From Pedobacter cryoconitis (GTDB lineage: Bacteria; Bacteroidota; Bacteroidia; Sphingobacteriales; Sphingobacteriaceae), in contig NZ_CP014504.1 of assembly GCF_001590605.1 (NCBI RefSeq), positions 1,054,001 through 1,118,000 of the forward strand: a stretch of 64,000 nucleotides of DNA, in the 5' to 3' direction. The translations under genes were made by a program, and so were the position numbers. Shown in pieces: positions 50,812-58,609 of the stretch. Within the stretch, counting starts at the first letter, position 1, and each line of letters opens with the position of its first letter. The notes below the pieces were generated by a model. It saw nothing but the letters and a program-made list of their open reading frames with translations. It searched no databases and was not told the origin of the DNA.

Positions 50812-53211
50812 ATGTTTAAGCTAAACTTTAAAGTAGCCCTTCGTAATCTTTGGAAAAACAAAGGCTTTGCCTTGATCAATATCGGAGGGTTAGCTATTGG
50901 CTTAACCTGCTGCCTTTTGTTACTTCTTTATGTGAATTATCAGTTGGGGTATGATAAGCAGTTCAAAGATATAGACCGCATCTATGGTGTACCTAAACAT
51001 GCGGCTAATACCGCTGGTTTTGATCGTACGCTTGGCCCGCTGGACAATGGCTTGCCTGCAACACTTGCTGCGGAGGCACAAGAAAAAATACAAGGTATCG
51101 AAGCCGTAAGTCGTTTGATAAATATTTATAAATTAGTTAATTACAAGAGTAATAGTTTCAAAATTAATAGCTGGGCCGTTGATCCCCAGTTCCTGCAAAT
51201 ATTTGAATATAAATTTATAAAAGGTAATGCCCAAACCGCCTTTGCGGATCCGAAATCAATATTGATTACAGCAAAAATGGCCGATAAGCTTTTTGGAAAG
51301 ACCAACCCGATAGGACAGGTTATCAAATGGGATAACCGGGAAGCACTCAAAGTAACAGCTGTTATTGAAGATTTACCAGGCAATCAAACCATACAATTTG
51401 AAGCGTTGACTACATGGACTTTCTTTCTGATGAATAATCCCGGATTTAAGGATTTAGGCTGGTATACCGGCTATACCAATACTGTCATTAAATTAAAAGA
51501 CAACAAGTACTTCGGGTCTGCTGATGCCGCTTTAAGAAAAATGATCATTGAACATTCAATGGATAAATACGATCGTACCGAAGCCTTTCTGTTCCCTTTC
51601 AGTAAAACACATTTGTATACCCAATTTGAAAACGGAAAATCAGTTGGTGGGAAGATTGATCAGGTCAAACTATTTCTGTTCCTTGCTTTTTGTGTTTTGG
51701 CTATCGCATGTATCAATTATATGAATCTTTCTACGGCAAGATCTGAAAAAAGGGCGCGGGAAGTAGGGGTAAGAAAGGCTTTGGGGTCTACCAGGAAAGC
51801 TATTGCCGGACAATTTATGGTGGAATCATTGGTACTATCATTTATCGCCATGACAATTGCGTTCGTGCTACTCGAATTTTGCCTTCCCTATTTCAACCAT
51901 CTGCTCGATATTGAAATGACTATTAATTATGTTTCTATACCTTTTTGGTTGGCTCTATTGGCACTAATCCTGATTACAGGAATTCTTGCTGGCAGTTACC
52001 CCTCATTTTACCTCTCCTCATTTGTACCCGTAAAAGTTTTGAAAGGCTTTACTGGAATTGGAAAAAAATATTTGCCTATTCGCAAGGTATTGGTTGTCGT
52101 ACAATTTGGCTGTTCGGTTTGTATGATCATCTGTGCCATCATTATTTATAAACAAATCAGCTATATCAGGAATAAACCTTTAGGATTTAATAAAGAAAAC
52201 CTGGTTGAGCTGGAAGCTACCGGAGAGTTCAGCAAACCTGGAAAACGGGAGATATTCAGGAGAGAACTGATCAGATCGGGGGCTGTCCTTTCAGCAACGG
52301 ATTATTCTACAGGATTAACAAATCATGGTAACAACTCTTCTGATGTTACCTGGCCGGGAAATAATGACAACTGGAAATATTCGTGGAACAACAGGGTGAC
52401 TGGTTATGATTTTATCAAAACTATCGGTGCTGAATTGGTATCGGGCAGAGATTTCGCCAGAGAATTTGCTACAGATACCAGCAATGTATTATTGAACGAA
52501 AGTGCGGTTAAAGTGATGGGGTTAAAAAACCCAGTGGGAACTATGATTACTAAAGCCGGAAGTCCGTTCAAGATCATAGGTGTTATCAAAGATTACAGCT
52601 ATGAGTCGCCAGCCTATAAAGTATCACCTACAATTACTTTTCTTGCAACACCTGCCACACCGAAAAGAGAAATTTATGTAGAGTTACTAAGGCTAAATCC
52701 TGCACAGAATTTGAGTACTTCTATACAAATGATTAAAGATCTGAGTTTAAAGATGAACCCGGCATATCCTGTGGAGTTATATTTCGTGAACAAGGAAATG
52801 GAAGATAAATTGGCTAATGAGCGTTTGTTGAGCGTCTTATCGAATCTATTTGGAGGGTTTGCCATCTTGATTTCCTGCCTGGGACTATTGGGGCTGGCTT
52901 TATATATGGCAGAGCAAAGAAGCAAAGAAATCAGTATCCGTAAAGTATTAGGTGCAGATCTGAGCCATTTACTGATCTTGTTGAATAAAGATTTTATGAA
53001 ATTGGTACTGATCTCCAATTTGATCGCTTGTCCAATGGCCTATATCATAAGTTATCAATGGATACAGCAATTTGATTACAGGGCGGAAATAACGCTCTGG
53101 CCAATGATAGCTACGGTGGGGTTGTCGATAGGTATTGCGCTGCTTACTGTCAGCTTACAGACTTTTAAAGTTGTCCGGGCGAATCCTGTTGATGCGTTAA
53201 AATATGAATAA
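50812..53211 (+). CDS. ABC transporter permease of the FtsX/MacB type
   Basis: 799 aa with the typical Bacteroidota start (FKLNFKVALRNLWKNKGFALINIGGLAIGL). It has a large periplasmic MacB-PCD domain (45-280), FtsX core (285-405, REVGVRKALGSTR), a second periplasmic domain and a second FtsX core (680-795, KEISIRKVLGAD). Such proteins pair with separate ATPases and act in peptide export, stress sensing or lipoprotein handling. No ATPase gene is adjacent. It is separated by 222 bases from the PhyH gene, so probably its own unit. Confidence 0.9.
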   Translation: MFKLNFKVALRNLWKNKGFALINIGGLAIGLTCCLLLLLYVNYQLGYDKQFKDIDRIYGVPKHAANTAGFDRTLGPLDNGLPATLAAEAQEKIQGIEAVSRLINIYKLVNYKSNSFKINSWAVDPQFLQIFEYKFIKGNAQTAFADPKSILITAKMADKLFGKTNPIGQVIKWDNREALKVTAVIEDLPGNQTIQFEALTTWTFFLMNNPGFKDLGWYTGYTNTVIKLKDNKYFGSADAALRKMIIEHSMDKYDRTEAFLFPFSKTHLYTQFENGKSVGGKIDQVKLFLFLAFCVLAIACINYMNLSTARSEKRAREVGVRKALGSTRKAIAGQFMVESLVLSFIAMTIAFVLLEFCLPYFNHLLDIEMTINYVSIPFWLALLALILITGILAGSYPSFYLSSFVPVKVLKGFTGIGKKYLPIRKVLVVVQFGCSVCMIICAIIIYKQISYIRNKPLGFNKENLVELEATGEFSKPGKREIFRRELIRSGAVLSATDYSTGLTNHGNNSSDVTWPGNNDNWKYSWNNRVTGYDFIKTIGAELVSGRDFAREFATDTSNVLLNESAVKVMGLKNPVGTMITKAGSPFKIIGVIKDYSYESPAYKVSPTITFLATPATPKREIYVELLRLNPAQNLSTSIQMIKDLSLKMNPAYPVELYFVNKEMEDKLANERLLSVLSNLFGGFAILISCLGLLGLALYMAEQRSKEISIRKVLGADLSHLLILLNKDFMKLVLISNLIACPMAYIISYQWIQQFDYRAEITLWPMIATVGLSIGIALLTVSLQTFKVVRANPVDALKYE

Positions 53212-53308
53212 GATTTAATTCTATTCCTTTGGCAAGTCTTGATTAGCTCACTGAATTACTCAAGGTAGTATGAGGAAAATCGAATATTTCGGAGAGGTCT
53301 GTAAATCA

Positions 53309-53343
53309 AAAAAGCCCTTAATCTTACGATTAAAGGCTTTTTA
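53309..53343 (-). terminator. tRNA-Asp terminator hairpin
   Basis: AAAAAGCCCTTAATC / GATTAAAGGCTTTTT with one mismatch and a 4-base loop, downstream of the minus-strand tRNA-Asp. It is homologous to the hairpin at 26463-26508. Confidence 0.75.
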
Positions 53344-53366
53344 ATGTTTTCAAGATTTACATCTTG

Positions 53367-53440
53367 CGGACCGGACGGGACTCGAACCCGCGACCTCCGC
53401 CGTGACAGGGCGGCATTCTAACCAGCTGAACTACCGGTCC
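53367..53440 (-). tRNA. tRNA-Asp (GTC), second copy
   Basis: 74 nt, identical in sequence to the tRNA at 47932-48005: same stems, anticodon GTC and discriminator G without CCA. A TAnnTTTG element (TATCTTTG, 53461-53468) lies 20 bases upstream. Its 3' flank resembles the sequence at 26440-26524. Confidence 0.96.
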
Positions 53441-53492
53441 GTTTCTCCCTTGCGGGGCTGCAAAGATAGAAAACAATACTTCAAAACCAAAT

Positions 53493-54641
53493 CTATTTTT
53501 TCTTTTTTTTCTTTTTCCTGTTTAACCAGATCATAAACCCGGTTACAGGTAAGCTAGCTGCAACTAAACTGGCTATAAAAGCTATAATTTTTCCAGGTAA
53601 GCCTAAAATAGCACCCACATGGATATCATAATTCATCCCGATAAGCTTTTCTCCAGCATTTTGCTCCTCATAATTCCTTCTGTACAGTAATTTTCCAGAA
53701 TACTGATCAAATTGTAAAGCATCAGCATGATAATACGTTTCCTTGCCCTGTATTCCATAAATATAAATCACCCCATCCGCACCAGCAGCAGGGGAGACGT
53801 TTATCCTGTCTGAAGCCGGTAATAATATTTTCGATTTATTAAATACAATATCTACCGGATACGATACAGAAGTGACAGGTTTTGATTTCACCTGCTTGAT
53901 TTCAGGAGGCGTTATTGATCCGGAAGCTACTACATATACCATAGTCTGAAACCACTTAAATGCGAATACCATGCCCGTTAAAGCTAAAACCAGCGTAATT
54001 AACATCACGTAAAACCCAGAAACATTATGAAGATCATAAACTACTCTTTTAAATCCAGCCTTCCATTTGATCTTAAAACTTTTATTAATATTAGTTTTAC
54101 TCCATTTTTTTGGCCACCACATGAGCATACCAGTAATCAGCATGAACACAAATATCAATGTACTATAACCAACAATGTTTTGCCCGTAAGTATCATTTAA
54201 TAACAAACTCCAGTGAATGAATTTTACAATATTAAAGAAGTCATACTTATAATCATGGAAGCCTGTAACTGCCCCGGTATAAGGATTAATGAAAACAGAC
54301 TCATAATAATCAATTGATCCAAAGTACGTTAATGCTTTTGGATCACCTGCTTTATAAGTCATGAATTCCCATGCATGCTCCTTATCCTTATAAGTCGTAG
54401 AGAAATTAACCGGCCGGTCCTTGCCTAATGCCTGTTCAGCTTTCTTTAAAAGCGTGCTGTAGGGTAGTGTAACCGCTGATAAAGGTTGCTTCACAAAGAA
54501 TGTTTCCCGATGAATAAGATCAGATATCTCTTTTTGAAAAACAAATAAACAGCCAGTAATACTAACGATCAGCACAACCACTCCAGTAACTAAACCTAAC
54601 CAGAGATGTATTTGACCTATTATTTTGCGAAATCTTGTCAT
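53493..54641 (-). CDS. PepSY-domain membrane protein (iron-regulated type)
   Basis: 382 aa with about four membrane helices: the first at 10-33 (HLWLGLVTGVVVLIVSITGCLFVF), others near 145, 200 and 355. Large extracytoplasmic PepSY segments lie between them. It ends in a poly-Lys/Arg tail (NRKKKKKKK). Such PepSY-associated proteins are often linked to siderophore uptake or ferric reduction at the inner membrane. It has no partner gene here. The start MTRFRKIIGQIH is standard for the family. Confidence 0.85.
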   Translation of the reverse strand: MTRFRKIIGQIHLWLGLVTGVVVLIVSITGCLFVFQKEISDLIHRETFFVKQPLSAVTLPYSTLLKKAEQALGKDRPVNFSTTYKDKEHAWEFMTYKAGDPKALTYFGSIDYYESVFINPYTGAVTGFHDYKYDFFNIVKFIHWSLLLNDTYGQNIVGYSTLIFVFMLITGMLMWWPKKWSKTNINKSFKIKWKAGFKRVVYDLHNVSGFYVMLITLVLALTGMVFAFKWFQTMVYVVASGSITPPEIKQVKSKPVTSVSYPVDIVFNKSKILLPASDRINVSPAAGADGVIYIYGIQGKETYYHADALQFDQYSGKLLYRRNYEEQNAGEKLIGMNYDIHVGAILGLPGKIIAFIASLVAASLPVTGFMIWLNRKKKKKKK

Positions 54642-55092
54642 TAGAATTTATAAGCAAAACATACGGCTTCAGACGTAAAAGTGAGCATTGATTGTTTTTA
54701 TTTAAGAAGGGTTAATTCTTTCAACTGCTATCTAAGCAATCTATTTAGACTCATTAAAAATTATGCAAATCAACAAATATTTGATCTTAACATCAAATAT
54801 TTTAACAATTCTTTTTCAGTTAAATTATCAAAAGGCGTATTCAGAGCCATTCTTATACTTATTTTAATCAATATCTTACGATATGATAAGATTATTGATA
54901 CGGGGAAACTCTAGCTTTGCCTGTGTAAAAAGAGCAGGGATTTTAACTCATCACCTGAATTTTAGCAGGAGAATAAATTGGCAGGTAATTAATTACACAG
55001 GATAATGCGAAAACAAATCCGTTCTATAAGAGACAATTTAATCGGATATTATATATCTCTGCATTTCAAAATGTATTAGATTTGCTTAGAAT
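54642..55092. other. Gene-free stretch with promoter
   Basis: This 451-base AT-rich divergent region holds no convincing gene. TAGATTTG at 55077-55084 matches TAnnTTTG and lies 8 bases before the ATG at 55093. Confidence 0.4.
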
Positions 55093-55677
55093 ATGAAAAG
55101 GATTTTAACTTTAAACTTAGCATTGCTTTTAGCTTGCGGGTTTTCAATGACTGCAAATGCTCAGGAAGTAAAAAAAACTTCAAACGATGAGCCGCGATAT
55201 AATTTCTCTCCAGCTTATGAATTTCTGCGTTCTACGCATGGCAATTACTTTAATGGTCCTTCATTCAAAGTAACCAGAAATCTCGAAAGCCGCTTTAAAC
55301 CAGGTATTGGAATCGGTTATGCCACTACAAAGCTGCATTTTGATAATGCACTGCTACTTCATAACATGAAACTAATCCCGATTTATGCCAATGCAAGTTA
55401 TGATATTACGAATAAATCTAAGTTTGAACCTTTTGCAGAGGCTTCAGCAGGTATTACTTTTCTTAGATATGACCGTTCCAGTGAAGCAGATCCATCAACT
55501 GTAAACCGTATTAACGAAAGAGGATTATATCTGTACGGTGGCTTTGGTGTCCGTTATAAAGTAACAAATCATATCGCACCCTATATCTCAGCTGGCTTTA
55601 AAGGATTTAACAATACCCTTAACGACCTTGATATTAATCCTCATGGTATAACTTTTCAAGCAGGGGTACGATTTTGA
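55093..55677 (+). CDS. Secreted/outer-membrane beta-barrel-like protein
   Basis: 194 aa. The signal peptide (MKRILTLNLALLLACGFSMTANAQ) has a likely cut after NAQ. The mature part has alternating beta strands (FKPGIGIGYAT, YANASYDI, LYLYGGFGVRYK) and a C-terminal aromatic (GVRF), like small outer-membrane beta-barrels. Function unknown. The next gene starts at a TTG overlapping its stop. Confidence 0.75.
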   Translation: MKRILTLNLALLLACGFSMTANAQEVKKTSNDEPRYNFSPAYEFLRSTHGNYFNGPSFKVTRNLESRFKPGIGIGYATTKLHFDNALLLHNMKLIPIYANASYDITNKSKFEPFAEASAGITFLRYDRSSEADPSTVNRINERGLYLYGGFGVRYKVTNHIAPYISAGFKGFNNTLNDLDINPHGITFQAGVRF

Positions 55678-56258
55678 GTACTGCCGACGAACAGATAACT
55701 CATCATCATAAGCGTTTCGAAAACATAAACTACGAAGACAAACATCTGGTTGGCCGTTATTTTGAAGGATGTACCTTTTATAAATCAACTATAAAGGGGT
55801 GTCTGTTTGAAGACACTACTTTCAATAACTGCACTTTTGAAGAGTGTGATATTTCACTGATTAAATTTAAAGATACTTTTATAAGTAATTTAACCGTAGT
55901 AAACTGTAAAGCTATCGGTATACTTTGGTACGATACTTTAAATCCTTTCTCCATCATTGCCAGAAATTCTATACTGAGTTACTCTAGCTTTTTTGGAAAG
56001 AATCTTAAAAAAATACAACTGACTAACTGTACAGCAAGGGAGGTAGATTTTTCCAACTGTAACTTGAGCAGTGCTGATTTTATTGGTACTGACTTTTTAG
56101 GTTCGACCTTTTCCAGTACTGACCTCAGGATGGCTAATTTTACAGCAGCACAGAATTATCAGATAGATCCCGCAGGTAACAAGATCAAAGGAGCTATTTT
56201 TCAATTACCAGCTGCTATCTCTTTTTTAGATAGCCTTGGGATAAAAATCGTTGATTAA
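55674..56258 (+). CDS. Pentapeptide-repeat protein
   Basis: 194 aa. The TTG at 55674 overlaps the previous stop codon, and no in-frame ATG gives the full repeat region. Central repeats follow A(D/N)LXX-like pentapeptides (FEGCTFYKSTIKGCLFEDTT, FNNCTFEEC, VDFSNCNLSSADFIGTDFL). Such proteins form right-handed quadrilateral beta helices and can mimic DNA to protect gyrase. A specific role is not indicated. The start at TTG is uncertain. Confidence 0.75.
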   Translation: MSTADEQITHHHKRFENINYEDKHLVGRYFEGCTFYKSTIKGCLFEDTTFNNCTFEECDISLIKFKDTFISNLTVVNCKAIGILWYDTLNPFSIIARNSILSYSSFFGKNLKKIQLTNCTAREVDFSNCNLSSADFIGTDFLGSTFSSTDLRMANFTAAQNYQIDPAGNKIKGAIFQLPAAISFLDSLGIKIVD

Positions 56259-56355
56259 ATGATCAATAAAAGAGGAAGTATCATCAATGAAATCCGGTCT
56301 CTGAAAATTGAATATTCGAAAATACCCCTGGGGGGCTACGAGTAAAAACAGCAAT

Positions 56356-56395
56356 AAAAAGAGCTGCCATTTTTTTTAAAATGGCAGCTCTTTTT
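56356..56395. terminator. Bidirectional terminator
   Basis: Perfect 18-bp arms (56356-56373 and 56378-56395) around a 4-T loop, bordered by A-run and T-run. It is shared by the pentapeptide gene (+) and the NAD(P)-binding gene (-). Confidence 0.9.
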
Positions 56396-56405
56396 GCAAA
56401 ATACC

Positions 56406-57059
56406 TTAATAAGCAGCAGTAAAACGTTGCTTTACATGTTTTGCATTTTCCAGTTCATCTATAATAGCAACCGCTAAATCTTCCACTGATAAGATACTTC
56501 TGCCATTTTCATCAAACACCGGTGTATCCAGGCTTGTTCTGTAAGAACCTTTACGAATTCCTGAAGTTTGTGGCCCCATTTCAAAAGCGGGACTGAAAAA
56601 CGTCCAGTCTAAATCTTTTTCTTCCTTAATAATATTCAGATAATCTCTGGCAGCAGTCGCACCGGGCTTATAAGCTGCAGGGAAATCAGGTGTATCAACA
56701 GCCTGCACACCAGGGGCAACCTCTAAACTTCCGGCGCCGCCAATTACAATATATCTTTTCACATCTGATGCACTGATACCAGCCTGTATAGCCTTTGAAC
56801 CTCTTAAAAACTCTGCATATATATCAGGATTAGTCCATCCTGAATTATAAGCGCTGATCACTGCATCCTTTCCATTTACAACCTTGGTTACCTGAGCAGC
56901 ATCCAACACATCAGCTTTTTCTATTTTCAGGTGATCATGATGTACTGTGATTTTTTCCGGGTTCCGAACGACAGCAGTTACCTCGTGCCCTCTGTTTAAT
57001 GCTTCTTTTAAAATTGCTGAACCTACAAATCCTGAGGCTCCGATTAAGACTATATTCAT
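56406..57059 (-). CDS. NAD(P)H-binding (SDR-a5/YwnB-like) protein
   Basis: 217 aa. The N-terminal Rossmann loop MNIVLIGASGFVGSAIL is followed by AVVRNPEKI, DAVISAY and YIVIGGAGSLEV. It belongs to the atypical SDR/NmrA-like group. It lies 19 bases after an Rrf2-family regulator in the same direction, a pair common in stress responses (YwnA/YwnB). It may reduce a quinone or act as a redox sensor; the substrate is unknown. Confidence 0.88.
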   Translation of the reverse strand: MNIVLIGASGFVGSAILKEALNRGHEVTAVVRNPEKITVHHDHLKIEKADVLDAAQVTKVVNGKDAVISAYNSGWTNPDIYAEFLRGSKAIQAGISASDVKRYIVIGGAGSLEVAPGVQAVDTPDFPAAYKPGATAARDYLNIIKEEKDLDWTFFSPAFEMGPQTSGIRKGSYRTSLDTPVFDENGRSILSVEDLAVAIIDELENAKHVKQRFTAAY

Positions 57060-57078
57060 GCGATTGAAATTTTATATT

Positions 57079-57495
57079 TTAGGATACTGATTGAAATTTT
57101 TCACCAAACTGTTTCAATGTTTTTTTCTCTAGCTTGCTGGTCAGCGAAAGTTCCGCCTCTGTGTACAGCTCATCCAGGTGCTGATTAATCTGGCGGCCTA
57201 CAATACAGGAAGGGTTTGGAGTATTGGAACGGCCAAGCAGGGGAGGCGTGCGTACAGCTTTATAAATTTCTGACAACAAAATTTCTGCTGAAGGCCGGGC
57301 AAGCGTACAACCCCCGCCATTACCCTCCTTACTGGAAATAAACCCCAATTTGCGCAGATTACTGATTTCCTTACGGACCAGTGCCGGATTCAGGTTAATA
57401 CTACCAGCAATCCATTCTGAAGATAACCTTTCGCCCTTGGCTAAATCAAGTAAAGTAAGGATATGTATAGCCGTAGCAAACTTCGCGTTATTCAT
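57079..57495 (-). CDS. Rrf2-family transcriptional regulator (YwnA-like)
   Basis: 138 aa with a winged helix (FATAIHILTLLDLAKGE, WIAGSINLNPALVRKEISNLRKLGFI, EGNGGGCTLARP). Only two Cys are near the cluster region (C63 and C97), so a three-Cys Fe-S site of the IscR type is unlikely. It probably represses itself and the downstream NAD(P)-binding gene. Confidence 0.88.
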   Translation of the reverse strand: MNNAKFATAIHILTLLDLAKGERLSSEWIAGSINLNPALVRKEISNLRKLGFISSKEGNGGGCTLARPSAEILLSEIYKAVRTPPLLGRSNTPNPSCIVGRQINQHLDELYTEAELSLTSKLEKKTLKQFGEKFQSVS

Positions 57496-57587
57496 CTGTA
57501 ATAATAATTGTTACAGTACAAATGTATGTAAAAGAATTACTTAGTCAGATTTATTCTGTCTTATTTATGTAAAATGAAATTAGCCTG

Positions 57588-58508
57588 TTATTTTGAAAGT
57601 CTCTTCTCTAAAATTACAGTGTTCCCGATTTTGCGTTTTCTGGAATTGTTCAGAATCACATTATAGTCACCCAGGAAACCTGTGCCTACTATATTTTGCG
57701 GAAAAGCAGAGCTTAACTGAATTTTTTGCTGTGGCAATTGAATTCCATTGAAAAGCAATCCAGGTACATTTACCTCATAAATGGTATCCAATACTTTTTT
57801 GGCATGGATATCAGAAAGGATTCTTTTAACTGGCTTAAGATTATAATCTGCAATTAATTTACGGCCTAAATCCGATCTGGAATTGAGCTGGAAACCCGCA
57901 CCTGATCCGAAATCCAATGCGAAATTAGTTTTGATACCAGCAATTTCAACCGCAACTTTTGGATAAGAATCATTCTTATAATTGATCGTTGTAAAAGCCG
58001 CTGATGGCGCAAAAGGCTGTTTAGAAATAGAAATTTGATTCTGATCATTATTGATTTTCCAATTATAGCGGTAAACCATTTCAGTTCCGGTAGCTCCGGC
58101 TATAATGGTATCAGGAAAAGCATAATTTACAATAGCCTGCTCACTTCTGAATTTGAGGTTTCCAACCATAATCTTTGGAGAATAGAAAAGCAAACGGTTA
58201 TGGGGCCTGCCATTGGGCGCAACTAAAGTCAGCACATCTCCGCTTGGAGAAAGAGATCTTTTACTTTGGAAGTAGGGAGTTAATCTTAAGGGTTTAGCAT
58301 AAGTGCCGAATAAAAGGGACATACTATCCCGGTCAATCTTTACGGGAATAAAGATCCGGTTGTACTTATCCTTTTGAAAGTTTATCTTAGTAATTACAGG
58401 TGACTGTGCATTTGAATGCTGTGATAAAACAGAACAAAGAAAGGTGATACAGGTTACTGTAAAAATTGACCTTAAAGTTTTTTTATAGTCTGATTTTATG
58501 GTGTTCAT
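57588..58508 (-). CDS. Secreted retropepsin-like protein, possibly inactive
   Basis: 306 aa with a signal peptide ending near residue 35 (SQHSNAQ). The mature part has two aspartyl-protease-like halves. The second includes TNFALDFGSGAGFQLN, where a D-T/S-G triad is expected but D-F-G is found. The first half has SLLFGTYAKPL with no Asp. The fold assignment is moderate. It could be a non-catalytic retropepsin-like periplasmic protein, a common type in Bacteroidota. Confidence 0.65.
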   Translation of the reverse strand: MNTIKSDYKKTLRSIFTVTCITFLCSVLSQHSNAQSPVITKINFQKDKYNRIFIPVKIDRDSMSLLFGTYAKPLRLTPYFQSKRSLSPSGDVLTLVAPNGRPHNRLLFYSPKIMVGNLKFRSEQAIVNYAFPDTIIAGATGTEMVYRYNWKINNDQNQISISKQPFAPSAAFTTINYKNDSYPKVAVEIAGIKTNFALDFGSGAGFQLNSRSDLGRKLIADYNLKPVKRILSDIHAKKVLDTIYEVNVPGLLFNGIQLPQQKIQLSSAFPQNIVGTGFLGDYNVILNNSRKRKIGNTVILEKRLSK

Positions 58509-58609
58509 CGTCGTGTGGATTTATTGATATAAAAATAATCAATTTAAGAGAACAAAGCTACCTTTAAACAATTTCCTTATTTTAAATGTTATAACGCAAA
58601 CACTCTTCT

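Noticed and set aside
26525..53440. A 26.8-kb element ending at the second tRNA-Asp (53367)
   Set aside because: That tRNA keeps its own native-type 3' flank. The tRNA at 47932 has a foreign flank, so the element ends at 47944.
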